Origin: Odontocerum albicorne
Taxonomy: Eukaryota; Arthropoda; Insecta; Trichoptera; Odontoceridae
DNA length: 64,000 nucleotides
Direction: 5' to 3'
NCBI GenBank assembly: GCA_949825065.1
Contig: OX463842.1
Location: forward strand, 50,075,011 to 50,139,010
In this document: positions 11,091 through 21,475 of the stretch, one piece after another
Position numbering within the stretch: position 1 is the stretch's first letter
Layout: each line of letters starts with the position of its first letter
Notes under the pieces: model-generated
Database searches by the model: none
Seen by the model: only the letters and a program-made list of their open reading frames with translations
Told to the model about the DNA's origin: nothing
Position numbers and translations under genes: made by a program

Positions 11091-11792
11091 CTATGCGTAT
11101 CCAGAAAGTAAGTGTACTGAGGCTCTCACGACCGGATGGATTTTATTTTCGACATGTTGGCTACACTTTCGTGTAGCCTGACCCTTTCCCTCTACAACGA
11201 GACCGGTTTGAGGTCAGTACGTTGAGAAGTGTCGACGCGGCGATCCGTGTTTTGGGACTGTCAAGGCATAATTTTAATTTAATATATGCCTCAAGGGGAG
11301 ACCATGAACTCTGCAAGATACTGTGAGACCCTAAAAAAATTGCGGAGGGCGATTCAGAACAAGAGGAGAGGCATGCTGACAAAGGGAGTCTGCCTGCTGC
11401 ACGACAATGCCAGACCACACATGGCCAACGCGGAACTGCTCGTCCCGTTTAAATGGGATGTCCTGAACCATCCCGCGCATTCCCCTGACCTAGCACCTTC
11501 AGATTACTATTTTTTTACCTCCCTGAAGCTACACATGGGTGGGAAAAGGTTTTCAACCGACGAGGAGGTAAAGGAGGAGGTGGAGAAGTGGACGGAGGGG
11601 TTGGCGGGAAACTACTTCGAGGAAGGCATCAAAAAGTTGATACCCCGCTTCGCCACCTGCATTGAGAGGAATGGCGACTATGTCGAAAAATAGCTTACAT
11701 ATGCACTACGGTAACCACGTATTTTTTTTGTTTAAATAAAAAAAATTGTAACCTACTAAAATTCAGTACACTTACTTTCTGGATATGCCTCG
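11091..11792 (+). mobile_element. Deleted mariner-like element, about 702 bp
   Basis: Terminal inverted repeats are CTATGCGTATCCAGAAAGTA on the left and, read inward from the right, CGAGGCATATCCAGAAAGTA; both continue AGTGTACTGA. TA flanks each side (11089-11090 and 11793-11794). Full mariners are about 1.3 kb, so roughly half is missing, including the N-terminal DNA-binding part. It is inserted in the hairpin element at 11040-11885. The CGAG terminus of the right repeat is relevant to the excision-scar finding. Confidence 0.9.
11286..11693 (+). pseudogene. Mariner transposase C-terminal remnant
   Basis: The 135-aa frame holds the second half of a mariner DDE domain: CLLHDNARPH with the second catalytic Asp at residue 40, then HSPDLAPSDYYFF with the third Asp at residue 73, then KLHMGGKRFSTDEEV and a C-terminal RNGDYVEK. 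The two Asp residues are separated by 32 residues, two fewer than the DD34D standard, so an in-frame deletion is likely. The first Asp and the helix-turn-helix region are absent because the element is internally deleted. The ATG at 11286 is not an authentic start. It cannot encode an active enzyme. Confidence 0.88.
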
Positions 11793-12161
11793 TAGAAACC
11801 AGTAGGGTCATACCTTATCCTTAGTGGAATAAACAATGTTTGACTAAACAAATTACGATGTCTTTAAACCTCCACAGTGTTAATGCCTTAACTATGAATA
11901 ATGCACAAATATGTCATGATAGAACAGGTACAATAGTTACTACAGAGAGTTATAGATTCAAGATCTAGTTGCGTGATATATTTTTCATATTTTACGCTGA
12001 CTTTTCCTAATTTGTTGCATATTTTTTAATTTTTTATCTATCTCACTCATTTCACTCGATCAAAAAACCTATGCGAACTCAATTCAAATCCTAGTATAAT
12101 AATAATTTATTTCCATGTCTGGACCATTAATTATTATCAGTTATATTGCGTATTTCAAGTA

Positions 12162-12712
12162 AAGAGTTTTTCAAATTGAGTGTTTTTTTTTAATTATTGG
12201 ATAAAACACAGATGGCGTCGCGAACTTGCCTGATTTTTGTGACATTTGAGAAGTGTAATGTATGACATTTATGAAAATGGCGTCGTATACAATACAACAA
12301 CGCGTTCAAATTGTTGAATTATTTTATGCATCTGCGGAAACGGTGATGTTAATTGACCACCAAGATCATGTGATCTGACACCGTTGGACTATTTACTCTG
12401 AGATTACGTGAAAAATCAGGTCTATACGAATGACACCAAATCAATTCTTGAGCTAAAGAACGAAATTATTCGCATTATTGGTAAGTTAGAACCGCAATTA
12501 TGCCAAAATGTCATCGAAAATTTTGACAAAAAGTGGACATCTGTGGAGTTGCAAAAGGTGGACATTTGGCGGATATTGTTTTTCGTGTTTTAATGTCATA
12601 CAGTATACTTAAATGACAAATAAAAAGTTTTTTGAAATCACAGCAAATCGTGTGTTTTATTCAAGAATTAAAACAGTTAGAGTTATAAAAACCGCTCAAT
12701 TTGAAAGACCTT
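12162..12712 (+). mobile_element. Deleted Tc1/mariner-superfamily element, 551 bp
   Basis: Ends are imperfect inverted repeats: AAGAGTTTTTCAAATTGAG on the left and, inward from the right, AAGGTCTTTCAAATTGAG, each next to TA (12160-12161 and 12713-12714); the similarity extends inward to ATAAAACACA. Inside, MASYTIQQRVQIVELFY from 12277 resembles the N-terminus of an insect IS630/Tc1-type transposase. After a large deletion the C-terminus follows from about 12378 (TPLDY, then YVKNQVYTND across a stop, then LEPQLCQNVIENFDKK). The catalytic middle is gone. Confidence 0.82.
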
Positions 12713-13007
12713 TAGAAGGCAACACAGATCTCCCCATCATTCGCATCAATCAAGTTCCACCCAGAGCATGTAGTCCCGATGTTCGAACTAATCAGCATGT
12801 GTTGTGATTCCTGTATGTCTTCACAATCACATTTAGTAAATTAATCTCAAGGGTGATCTTATTCAGGAAAGAGCTCAGTAATATTAACAAATTTAAAATA
12901 TAAAAAAATTATGGTATTTCATCACATTCGCATATGTTTGGACTAACAGATTTGTGTGTAAAAAACGCAGAATTCTTTAAAAAGCTTCCCTTTTCAATTA
13001 TGATGAA

Positions 13008-13400
13008 ATATAACGTGTTTCATTTCTGTCAAACTTTTAATTTCTAGTCAGTTATATAGCATGTTTCATTTCTATCAAACTTTTAATTTCTAGTCAGTAT
13101 GTAATATAACGTGTTGCATTTCTGTCAAACTTTTAATTTCTAGTCACTTATAAATGCAACGTGTTTCATTTCTGATTTTTCTTTTCTCTCCGCCATCCTC
13201 TAATGTCCTAAGCTTTATGATACCTCACTTTTACTTTAATATGTTTATGTCCATACATTTTATAAATATGAATAACGTTTTGAATATTTTTTGCGACCAT
13301 GTAACTTGCTTTATTAACTTTTGTCTCGTTGGTTGGAAGAGATTGTCACTTGGCAATAAACAAACCAGATTGTATTTATAATGAAGTGTTAAATAAACAA
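13008..13400 (+). mobile_element. LINE-A 3' end with a local tandem triplication
   Basis: From about 13140 the sequence matches the LINE-A 3' UTR: CGTGTTTCATTTCTGATTTT, then GCGACCATGTAACTTGC, GTTGGTTGGAAGAGATTG and a tail with AAGTGTTAAATAAAC. Just upstream, a block of about 55-65 bp containing CAAACTTTTAATTTCTAGTC is repeated three times (13010-13165). That block begins with the last codons and stop region of the LINE. Confidence 0.8.
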
Positions 13401-14260
13401 GTAGTAATTCTTTTGGTTATCGATGGAGTGTAATGTTTGTATGTTGTATTCATATTTAATAAAAAAAAATTATAAAACCTTTCAAAAAAAGTTCTCTACA
13501 AAAGCTTCATGGAGTTCCACACGTCACTATACCTCTAACAATTATAAGCAGACCATTTTACGCCATGGGACCAGCAACGGACAAAGCCCTGTCATAACAC
13601 GTCACCCTATTCTTCATATTCGGAACATCACAATTTATTTGATGAAGATCAGATCGACCTAAAAGTTCTGCCCTTTCTCCAAAGCAACATCTCTCACAAA
13701 CAGATCCAAAAGGCACAATGAAGATATCACATAGTATATGTCTGAAACTCCGAAGAGAGCTTTAAGTTTCAAATCGCCCACTGTATACAAAAGTATGTCA
13801 CACAAAATAATTTTGACGACTTGCTTTTGTACAAGTTTGTTGTTAAGTTCTTTTAAGTAAAAGGCATTCAAAATTTATCACCCAGCAAAGTGTGCGAGGC
13901 AGATACTTATGAGAGAAGTATTCTTCTTCCATCCCTTATGTGTGCAAAACAGTTGAATAATTTCTCGTTGTGATCTAAACGAGGATTTAGTGCGTGACAT
14001 GCGGAGGTACCCATATCACGTGCGCATTTATTAGGTACATATATATTTAGTTTACCTCTCTCCGGGCTATAATAGCACTTCTACAAGTATCTTCGCTTGT
14101 AAAAGTTTCTTACTTCTGTTCTAATTTTCATTTCAATATGAATACAGGTATTTCTCGATTTGCGATTTCCTGATTAAATTATTTTTTCCTTTTAACTTGT
14201 TAATTTTTTTTATAAATAATGTTAATCGTCTGCTTAAGCGAATAAGTGAAAAAAAATTAT
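13400..14260. other. No recognisable gene
   Basis: AT-rich, with open frames at 13423-13662 and 13659-13871 that match nothing I know. No repeat noticed. Confidence 0.4.
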
Positions 14261-14264
14261 GTGG

Positions 14265-14945
14265 ACTTTGTATGCAGATGATTTGGTTATGCTTGCTGTA
14301 AATAAAGACTATTTAAAGGAAATTATAAGTTAATCAAAATATATAAGATATATCTAGTAAAAGGTTTGAAAATGAATGTAGCGAAATTAAAGGTTAAGGC
14401 TATAGAAAGAGGAGGGTTAAATTTTTTACGATGTATGGATAAATTCAAAGAAACTGGAGCAGGTCGATGATGCTTTTTTATCAAACCAATATGTTTACGT
14501 ATGATAAGTGAGTTAAAAGGGGCATAGAAAGAAATGTAGCAACAGGGAACAAGGTAAATGGAGCACTTAATTTAATTAACAACAAACGTGATTTATCAAC
14601 AGTAGCAAAAGTAACAATTAATATGATGTAATAGTGTTTTGGTGTCAACCTTGACGTACGCATGGAAGTGAAATTTGGACTTGGCGAGAAAGGATAAAGT
14701 AAGATTAATAATGTGGAGGTGTGTGTTCTAAGAAAAACATGTGGAAAATTAATTTATGAAAGAAGGTAGAGTGAAGACATCTGAAATGAATGTATTAATA
14801 AAATGGATAAGTGAAGTTAAATGAAGAAAAGAGCTTTAAGGGGGTTTGGACATGTGGAGAAAATGAATGTTGAAAGAATGACTAAGCGAGTATATAAATT
14901 AGAAGTGCAGCTTGGAACAAGTAGACCAAATAAAACAACTTCTTC
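14265..14945 (+). mobile_element. LINE-D RT core remnant with YADD motif
   Basis: TYADD-type sequence is readable at 14267-14300 (LYADDLVML), the catalytic motif of reverse transcriptases. Downstream, frame-shifted segments follow the LINE order: SELKRGIERNVATGNKVNGA near 14510, then VSTLTYAWK-like sequence near 14645, then FGHVEKMNVERM near 14845. Many stops make it inactive. It is the only LINE-D copy here that still shows the catalytic motif. Confidence 0.75.
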
Positions 14946-15055
14946 TTCTTCCTAGTGTCACGTCTGGTCCCCCCAACGTTGACTATCACCTGAGAGTAGG
15001 CATATTTGTCCCCGGCAGCCCGAAAAAGATTCTGGAGTTTTGCCTCCTGCCATCA
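14943..15055 (-). mobile_element. LINE-C 3' end fragment
   Basis: On the plus strand TTCTTCTTCTTCC begins the reverse complement of the LINE-C 3' tail, followed by CAACGTTGACTATCACCTGA and CCCCGGCAGCCCGAAAAAGA, matching the 24625 and 9943 copies in reverse. About 110 bp remain. Confidence 0.8.
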
Positions 15056-15056
15056 A

Positions 15057-15424
15057 AATGAGTGAGATTATGTAATCAAAAATGTTGTGAATTTTTTTCT
15101 TATATATCGATACGGAAAGATAATATATAATACATTTGTCAAAAAACATAAACCAGGATGTGCCTACAAAATAAACATAACACTGGTTGGTAACACAGCA
15201 ATATCATTACTAGGAAACATGTATGAAATATAATTCCTATTTATTATTACACGTGTTTCACGTATATCACGTTAATGAACGAAGATTTTATCATAACATA
15301 TTTGAGGAGGTAATATTAAAAAAAGAGCATGTCCACCAAATCAGAATGTTGGGAAATCGCAAACTGTTTGCATTAAAAATATATGACATAATAATTCATT
15401 GTAAAAATCCTTAAAACCGCTTAA
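15057..15424. other. No recognisable gene
   Basis: AT-rich sequence with two short open frames (14958-15149 minus, 15223-15414 plus) of no recognisable family. Confidence 0.4.
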
Positions 15425-15944
15425 GCCTCAGCCACTTAGATAGGAGCTTCGCTTGATGCTTAGAGCTATGCTGCGAGCTAGGCGACATATCCAAGCAAAC
15501 CAATGCCCCGCATACTATCGCAATGGCCACACTGCACGCTTCGCACCACGTTGCATGACGATTAGTCACCGAGTGAATCTCCTAGCGAACTGGCGTGTTG
15601 ATTAAGTTTATTGTGTCATTTTGATTTTACAAGATGGCGGAAGTTTTAATAACAGCTGTGTATAAAAGGGAGCCTTTGTGGAACCCATCGAGCAAATTAT
15701 ACAAAACTGTACCTGTAATAAAATCAATTTGGAATGAAGTTGCACAGGGAGTAAATAAAGATGGTAAGTTGTAATGAAATTGGTTAGTTTTCAGAGTGGC
15801 ATCATGTGTTGACTCAACCGCTCCCAACTGTCAAATGAATTTGTGCGTAGCACTTTATTGTGGCCAAGGATGAAGTCACCTAGTATATGAGTCACGTTAA
15901 ACCTAGCTTAGCACCTAACGAAGCACTTTGGTGTGGCCTCGGTC
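15425..15944 (+). mobile_element. Harbinger-type MITE, copy 1
   Basis: The 520-bp element is flanked by TAA on both sides (15422-15424 and 15945-15947), as expected for PIF/Harbinger. Its ends are imperfect inverted repeats of the form GCCTCAGCCAC (left) and, inward from the right, GACCGAGGCCACAC. A second copy lies at 59826-60268. It retains a coding first exon at 15634-15763 but no transposase, so it looks like a deletion derivative of a larger element. Confidence 0.75.
15634..15763 (+). pseudogene. MADF-like first exon within Harbinger MITE
   Basis: ATG at 15634 opens 43 codons reading MAEVLITAVYKREPLWNPSS, then a segment with SIWNEVAQGVNKDG. The hydrophobic-LWNP...Y...W-EVA pattern resembles the start of a MADF (Myb/SANT-like) DNA-binding domain, which Harbinger elements commonly encode as their second protein. 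The exon ends with GATG followed directly by a consensus donor GTAAGT (15764-15769). No following exon is recognisable. It could instead be a captured host exon, but the copy inside the second MITE favours a transposon origin. Confidence 0.6.
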
Positions 15945-15947
15945 TAA

Positions 15948-16594
15948 AGGTGACATGAGTTGTTGTTTAAAATCGAACCATAATAATTAAAATAGTTATT
16001 CTATTATAGTTTAAAATATGGACATGATCCTTTTTGAGTGAACAATTCTACTTTAATCTCTTTTGATTGAACAGGTCTGGGACGGGATGTTTTTTGTTCG
16101 ATTTCAAAAATATTTTACAAAAAACAATCAAAAAGTAATTGGGTAGAGTAATTTATTTTTATTTTAATCAAATAAAATAAGTAGTGTTACAAAATAAGAC
16201 GAAATATTACTATAAAACTATAAATAAATGTATGAAGATAAAGCAGTATAATGACATTACACTGCACGTACGATTTAACACTGACAGTTGCTGGTGAACT
16301 GGTATGAAGCTAAACGCAATCGGAAAGCTATGATTGGTCAATTCGGACATGATCTTTTTTGATTGGACAAGATTCTTTTTTTAAAAAGATACTAGTTTTT
16401 TATTATGATTTTATAATGATTTATGTACTTTTTTCATTAAAATTAAAATGTTAAATGGCTCCGTATCATCGATAAGAAGAAATCTGCTTTATCAACTCAT
16501 TTTTTGTATCCGATTGACATGATCTTGTTTTAATGTTACCTCCTCATTTTTTACCTTATCCTTTCCTTCCCTGTGTTGGGTATCTTCTACACGT
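15948..16594. other. Unassigned; short direct repeat
   Basis: A roughly 30-bp motif with GGACATGATC and TTTTTGA occurs near 16019 and again, same orientation, near 16346. No gene or terminal repeat structure was recognised. Confidence 0.35.
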
Positions 16595-17065
16595 TGCTTC
16601 TAATAACCATCAATATCTCTATAAATATAATAAATACAAGGTTAAGATTTTAGGTATTCCTCCATAATATATTTACGCATTGATTTAAAAAATAATATTA
16701 TTAATAATCAGAATTTATCGACTACATCGAGGTGTTTTGTAAAGATCGAAAACAAATTCGCATTTAAACGCTGCGAGTGCCTCGTCTTGACGATATGTGA
16801 ATAGTATGCGGGAAGCGCGACACTATATTCGCATCTCACTCTTGCATACTAGACTGAATTGCGAGGAGCTGAATTGTCTCGACGTTTTTAATGTTTTCAG
16901 CAAATAAATCTCAATTATTATAATTTTTAACTTCAATTATAATTAATTAAGGGGATTATATATGAATGTTCTTATTTTTCCGATTTAACATCGCAATTTT
17001 TTTATTGCGTACTCACTACCCAACACCGGAGCACGCGTATTATTTTTATCACCGTAAGGGAAGGG
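16595..17065 (+). repeat. Dispersed repeat of about 470 bp, copy 1
   Basis: Aligns along its length with 19268-19830: both start ATATCTCTATAAATATAAT near the left end, share GATTTTAG-TATTCCTC, ATGTTTTCAGCAA and ATTGCGTACTCACTACCCAA-like endings with CACCGGA-CA. The middle is more GC-rich and more divergent. No terminal inverted repeat or coding frame is shared, so the class is unknown. Confidence 0.7.
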
Positions 17066-17384
17066 TTATCTTATATATTGTATCAATTTCTATTAAACAA
17101 TAACAAAAATATAAAATAATTATATAATGTTATAAACTAACATAAATTGTTTATTCTGGTTAAATTCGTAAACTTGCTTAAATCAAATAAAGGTAATATT
17201 TCAAAAATGTTTATCGCAAAGTGGTTTTGCTTGTATTTTATCTCAAGATTATTGAAATATGATGTTTACTCAAAGCTCTATCCCACATATTTTTAATGGG
17301 TCTACTTGAGAACTAGACCCAAGTGTTAGATGAGATATATGATATAATACATTGTTTGTATACTCGTATATACTCGTATATAAA

Positions 17385-17555
17385 TTACTAGCAGGAAAAG
17401 GAGGAAATGCAAAAGTAATGGAAATATTAGGAGCTACGAGTAAATGAGAAGGTGGTACGGATGTAGAAGGGGCAGAATATGTATGTCGGGATAGGAAAGT
17501 CTGGCACTCTTTTCTCATACTTACCACAACAAGGGGATGTTGTGATGGTTTGTAA
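17385..17555 (+). mobile_element. LINE-D extreme 3' end fragment
   Basis: GTCGGGATAGGAAAGTCTGG followed by a gap and GATGTTGTGATGGT matches the decayed LINE-D terminus found repeatedly (AAAGTCTGGCGCTC...AAAATGGCGTGATGG at 22827). Upstream GGAAATATTAGGAGC matches the ILKEGK region poorly. Confidence 0.6.
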
Positions 17556-17613
17556 GTATATGTATATAAAAATAGTAGGTATATCTGGTTTATTCGCAAA
17601 CTTTTGTTGAATG

Positions 17614-17989
17614 TTTAGGCGTGGTTCCGCAGAGGGAGAGATGATGATTTGTTGATAAATAAAACACGTTTTCGATCGCAATGCGGAAAGAGAGAAATTT
17701 TATTGGTAACGTAGGTATTTATACTATTCCCGCGTGTGTGCGGGAATGCGAGCAACATATCTCGCCATCTCGTTTCTACGTCCGCAAAACAATTAATGTC
17801 GTATGTAGGTGATAATTTATTTACGGAACTGGCGAGACAGGTGTGGTGCGTTCTCGCTCTAGTATGGAATGCGCTCCGCATCGGCTATGAGTTGAATGAC
17901 CGGACTTTGTACGATACTTGTTTGTTTTGCATTGCTAAGGAATGCAAAGGTCATTTCATCGGTCATGGACCGCGTGTGCGACCGCCACA
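17614..17989 (-). mobile_element. Solo LTR, copy 1
   Basis: On the minus strand it begins TGTGGCGGTC and ends CCTAAA, and is bounded by AATG on both sides (17610-17613 and 17990-17993). Two further copies with different 4-bp duplications (GTAT, CAAT) define the same ends. The interior has GTATAAATACC as a TATA box followed by AATAAAAT, and a conserved CTCTTTCCGCATTGCGATC. No internal retrotransposon sequence flanks it, so it is a solo LTR. Four-base duplications are typical of Ty3/gypsy-type elements. Overlapping open frames on both strands are incidental. Confidence 0.92.
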
Positions 17990-18004
17990 AATGTATCTAA
18001 TAAT

Positions 18005-18165
18005 TACTTACACCGTCATGAATTAAAATTGTTTTCGGAGGCATATTCACAAACCGAGTGTTTAAGAGCGTCACTAGTCACACGTGGAATGACTTTTTTG
18101 AATGAATTTTCTGAAATGAATGTCTTCAATTTTTCGGTAAATACGAATAAATTAATAATTTATAT
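18005..18165 (+). mobile_element. Non-LTR RT C-terminal fragment
   Basis: The reading LKLFSEAYSQTECLRASLVT followed by RGMTFLNEFSEMNVFNFS has the F...T...R...LN...F pattern of LINE-E C-termini but is clearly a different family. It lies immediately right of the solo LTR, which may have inserted into it. Confidence 0.45.
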
Positions 18166-18267
18166 TATTAATAAACTTTATGGACATAACTGCACCGAAG
18201 TACAGAGAAGTATTTTTATTTATTTTACACATTACAAGAAATATATATAATTTGCGAAAAATCCACA

Positions 18268-18370
18268 GGTAATTTAATTTGGACACACAATTTTAATGGA
18301 TCTGGGTTTGTTGCCTTTTGTTTGTCGTGTCCCCAGTAAACTAGGCTTTTGCCTGTATCTCACTGAGGAT
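18268..18370 (+). repeat. 103-bp dispersed repeat, copy 2
   Basis: Nearly identical to the reverse complement of 10742-10844. It begins GGTAATTTAATTTGGACACA and ends ATCTCACTGAGGAT. High identity over a sharply bounded stretch implies recent mobility or exchange. Confidence 0.85.
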
Positions 18371-19054
18371 ATATGGCATAAAAAAATAAATCGTTACTTC
18401 TTTCCGGTTTTTTAAATACATTAAACCCCGCTATACATGCTCATCAACCTGACAAACAGTGATACTCAATTACATATGTATACGTCACACGAAATCCAAA
18501 TCCTCACTCTTCATCACTCCAGACAGACCAAAACGTTCATCCCACAATATATCGCACACAATCGTGAAAATAAAAACAAAAATATATAAAATATAACACA
18601 ACAAAAAACAACACACTCCAGAGCTCACACAAACCTTTGCTACAAGTCAGTCTTCTTCAAGCCCAAATACTCAAACTCCTGTCGCAATAACAACCACGCT
18701 CCGATTATAAATAATCATTGCTCCAATTGTAATGTTTCTAAGACATTTATCTATATACGAGTACATTGTTTGGTACTGTGCATTTTATCAGACACAATTG
18801 TTTAAACCCTTTATTAAAAATAAAAAGGTGATGGGGAAAGTAAGTGCAATAAATGAGTGAACTATGAAATATTAGAGCTAGATATGAAATTTTGCTATTT
18901 ATTTTCTCAGATGATGGAATAGTTACGAAATATATCAAATGGCATGTAGGGATAGGAAACAAAAGTAAGTTAGATAATAAAACAAACAAATATACAGAAA
19001 CCTGGTAATATCAAAATCTGCAAAGTTGACAGTTCACAATAGTATTCCAGTATC
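18371..19054. other. No recognisable gene
   Basis: AT-rich. 18800-18990 may be another very decayed LINE-D copy on the plus strand, but motif matches are too weak to call. Confidence 0.35.
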
Positions 19055-19125
19055 AACTTTGTTATCTCTTTTACTACAGCTTAGATTGCATTGACGTCTA
19101 AGGCTTTCACTGGAACCCTGAAAAC
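19055..19125 (+). repeat. Short dispersed repeat, pair with 21405-21475
   Basis: TACTACAGCTTAGATTGCAT, then TAAGGCTTTCACTGGAACCC, matches TACTACAGCCTGAGTTGTAT and TAAGGCTTTCAGTAGAACCC at 21418 in the same order and spacing. Class unknown. Confidence 0.65.
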
Positions 19126-19267
19126 TACTGAAAAAAGCCGGGTAAATACAATAGAATCGCGTAAATAGAATAAAACATGGGGGCATAATGTATGAAAGAA
19201 CACGGAATGAACTGATTAGGTATGGATATGAATCTAACGATGATATATTAACCGTTCCTGTCATGTG

Positions 19268-19830
19268 ATGTGTAACTAGTACACATTGCTTCTAAAAACT
19301 TTAATATCTCTATAAATATAATGAATACTGGGTTCAGATTTTAGATATTCCTCTGTAATACATTTATGCATTGAATAAAAAAAAATTAATTATAATTAGC
19401 ACTTATCGGCCACATCAGTGATATTTTGTAAAAATCGGGAATAAATTCGCCAATACAGTCAAAACGTGTGCCAGTGTGTGACGTAGATATATTGATTCTA
19501 AAAAACCGCTATGGCTGAGGAAGCGACGCTATTCACGTCTAACTCTTACTCTACTTCGGTATATGGGAATGCAAGAAATAGAATCTCAGTTCACTCGCTT
19601 CTCTTGCTCAGTAGCCAGCGGGCTTTCGTTCGAGGTGGTCACTTCGCCCGTTTCGTGAACGTCATCCGACGTTTTTTTTTTCATGTTTTCAGCAACTAAA
19701 TTTCAATTCTTATCACTTTTGACTTAAAATTTAATTCATTTAAGCGATTGGCTTTGAATATTCTTGTTTTTCCAATTTTAAATCGCTAATTTTTACATGT
19801 GTATTAAATACGCAGCACCGGAACATGCGG
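19268..19830 (+). repeat. Dispersed repeat, copy 2
   Basis: Pairs with 16595-17065. It starts CATTGCTTCTAAAAACTTTA and ends near ACGCAGCACCGGAACATGCG. The middle (19500-19680) holds an unrelated GC-richer segment compared with copy 1. Confidence 0.65.
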
Positions 19831-19859
19831 ATTTTTTTAGCAGAAAAGAATAAGTCATG

Positions 19860-20075
19860 TTAAAAACAGTATTCTGAGATAATTTGAGCAAGAATTATAG
19901 AACGAATGTATAAAAAAATACAAATTTAATAAATGTACAGTATAAATGTGAGTGTAAAGCGTGGTGAAGGAAGGCCAATGGGTTAAAAGTTGGATCAAGT
20001 GAATAATATTTTGCAAAAAGGAAAAGAATGAAGTAAAAGAAATGTTAGAGCTGTTAAAGCTCAAGGATGCTCAAA
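19860..20075 (+). mobile_element. LINE-D C-terminal remnant
   Basis: Reads approximately SVKRGEGRPMG, then LDQVNNILQKGKE and SKRNV, matching the GRPRKV-LDQVN-ILKEGK-RNR motif chain of LINE-D with stops and frameshifts. Confidence 0.7.
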
Positions 20076-20079
20076 GAAA

Positions 20080-20726
20080 GTTCATTAATTACACTGACTT
20101 ATCCAGTTGAGGGCAATTTTATGATACGTCTATATTCAGATGAAAAACCATTTAAAAAACCTTTTTGAGGATTTTTCTTCCTCAAGCAAGCGAAGGAATC
20201 TAGGTTCAGTAGCCATATATATGTATATCAGGAACAGTCACCAATACGAGTCACAGAATAAGGGACTTAGGGTGGGTAGATTTAAACTTTCTCTTGGATT
20301 ATTTGGCGTCATATTTCATAGGGCATTAGCAAGGCACGACCTGTGATCCCGAGATGGCCCCGTTTGATAACTGAATATAAAGCTCTTGACGATTAAATAA
20401 GCTTTGTGTATTGTTATCGTGTCTCATTTCGAGATGGGTGATCAAAAACTTAGAATAAACAAGCTTAAAGTGTTTCATCATTGTCATTATTTGTTATTTC
20501 TCATTTGGACTACTGTAATAGGATTTTAGGCGCAATGATGCAAATCATAAAAAAGTTTTCTCTAATATTATGTAATGAAAGCGGATGTTTTTCACTGTAG
20601 ACAACTGAAAAAAAAAACACATTATTTCATGAATATATTAGTTCATAGTAAATTGTACAACAACAACAAATGAAGTCAAATACATCTCTTTTGCTATAAA
20701 TATTTCAGTAAAACTAAATACATTGA
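20080..20726. other. No recognisable gene
   Basis: 20140-20346 is a 68-codon frame without recognisable similarity. The rest is AT-rich and featureless. Confidence 0.4.
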
Positions 20727-20975
20727 AATTTGTTTCATCAAACACTGTTTATTCCACTTTTTGTGACGGTATAACCCTACCGGTTTCAAGACTTTCACCT
20801 CATCGTCAGGGAGCACAAACAAGCCTTGTTTGTGCTTCTCTGATGATGAGGGGAAAGCTTTAAAACCGGTAGGGTTATACCGTTACAAAAAGTGGAATAA
20901 ACAGTGTTTGATAAAACAAATTACAATGTCTTTAAAACTCCACAATTTTAATGCCTTAACTATAAATAATATATT
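20727..20975 (+). mobile_element. Palindromic hairpin element with 3' tail (Penelope-like?)
   Basis: An almost complete palindrome: the left arm starts AATTTGTTTCATCAAACACT at 20727, the right arm ends GTGTTTGATAAAACAAATT at 20922, and the centre is GCACAAACAAG/CTTGTTTGTGC. The right arm has CTGATGATGAGGGGAAAGC then AAAACCGGTAGGG. The left arm read in reverse has CTGACGATGAGGTGAAAGTC then TTGAAACCGG. Both resemble a hammerhead ribozyme core. A tail with CTTTAAAACTCCACA continues to about 20975 and is shared with 11040-11885 and 35488-35609. Confidence 0.7.
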
Positions 20976-21404
20976 AAAAATTAAATAGTCCTTTAAATAA
21001 AAATTTGGAAAGTCCATAATAACCTTTTTTATAAATTAAGAACAAATTTTGATGATACATTTATTAAATTCGTTTGGTATCCCTACTTAAAAGGGTGTGT
21101 CTGAAAGGCAATATTTTTCGTCACTACTAATTGAGCAGTCGTGTTAAAGCTGAACTAGACAAAATATTTTTTATATTTTTTTTCAGAGAAGTGATTTTAA
21201 GTAATTTTAAGTGAAAATAAATTAAGCGTCTATTTACTAAATACAAATAAATACAAGGGGTTCCCCCGTAGCCACTTTGGAGCCTAACTCCAAATTAATT
21301 TACACTGATCTTCAGCAACATTTTGCACTGTTTGACTTGCATTACTCATTTCATTCTGCTCTTTGGTCATATAATTACATTCTGACTAACATTTCACCTT
21401 TCAT
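20976..21404. other. No recognisable gene
   Basis: AT-rich. A short GC-richer patch near 21258-21290 (CCCCCGTAGCCACTTTGGAG) is unassigned. Confidence 0.4.
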
Positions 21405-21475
21405 TTGATATCTTCTCTACTACAGCCTGAGTTGTATTGGCATTTAAGGCTTTCAGTAGAACCCTGAAAAAAAAA
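21405..21475 (+). repeat. Short dispersed repeat, pair with 19055-19125
   Basis: See the paired copy. The match ends at GAACCCTGAAAA in both. Confidence 0.65.

Larger units (their letters stand above)
11040..11885 (+). mobile_element. Hairpin (Penelope-like?) element split by a mariner
   Basis: The left piece contains CTCCTGATGATGAGGTGGTA; the right piece, after the mariner, continues GAAACCAGTAGGGTCATACC and then AGTGGAATAAACAATGTTTG. Together they match the right arm and tail of the palindromic element at 20727-20975, including ACCTCCACA near 11875. Removing the insertion and one TA brings CTGATGA and GAAACC to the spacing of a hammerhead ribozyme core. Penelope-like identity is inference. 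Confidence 0.6.
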
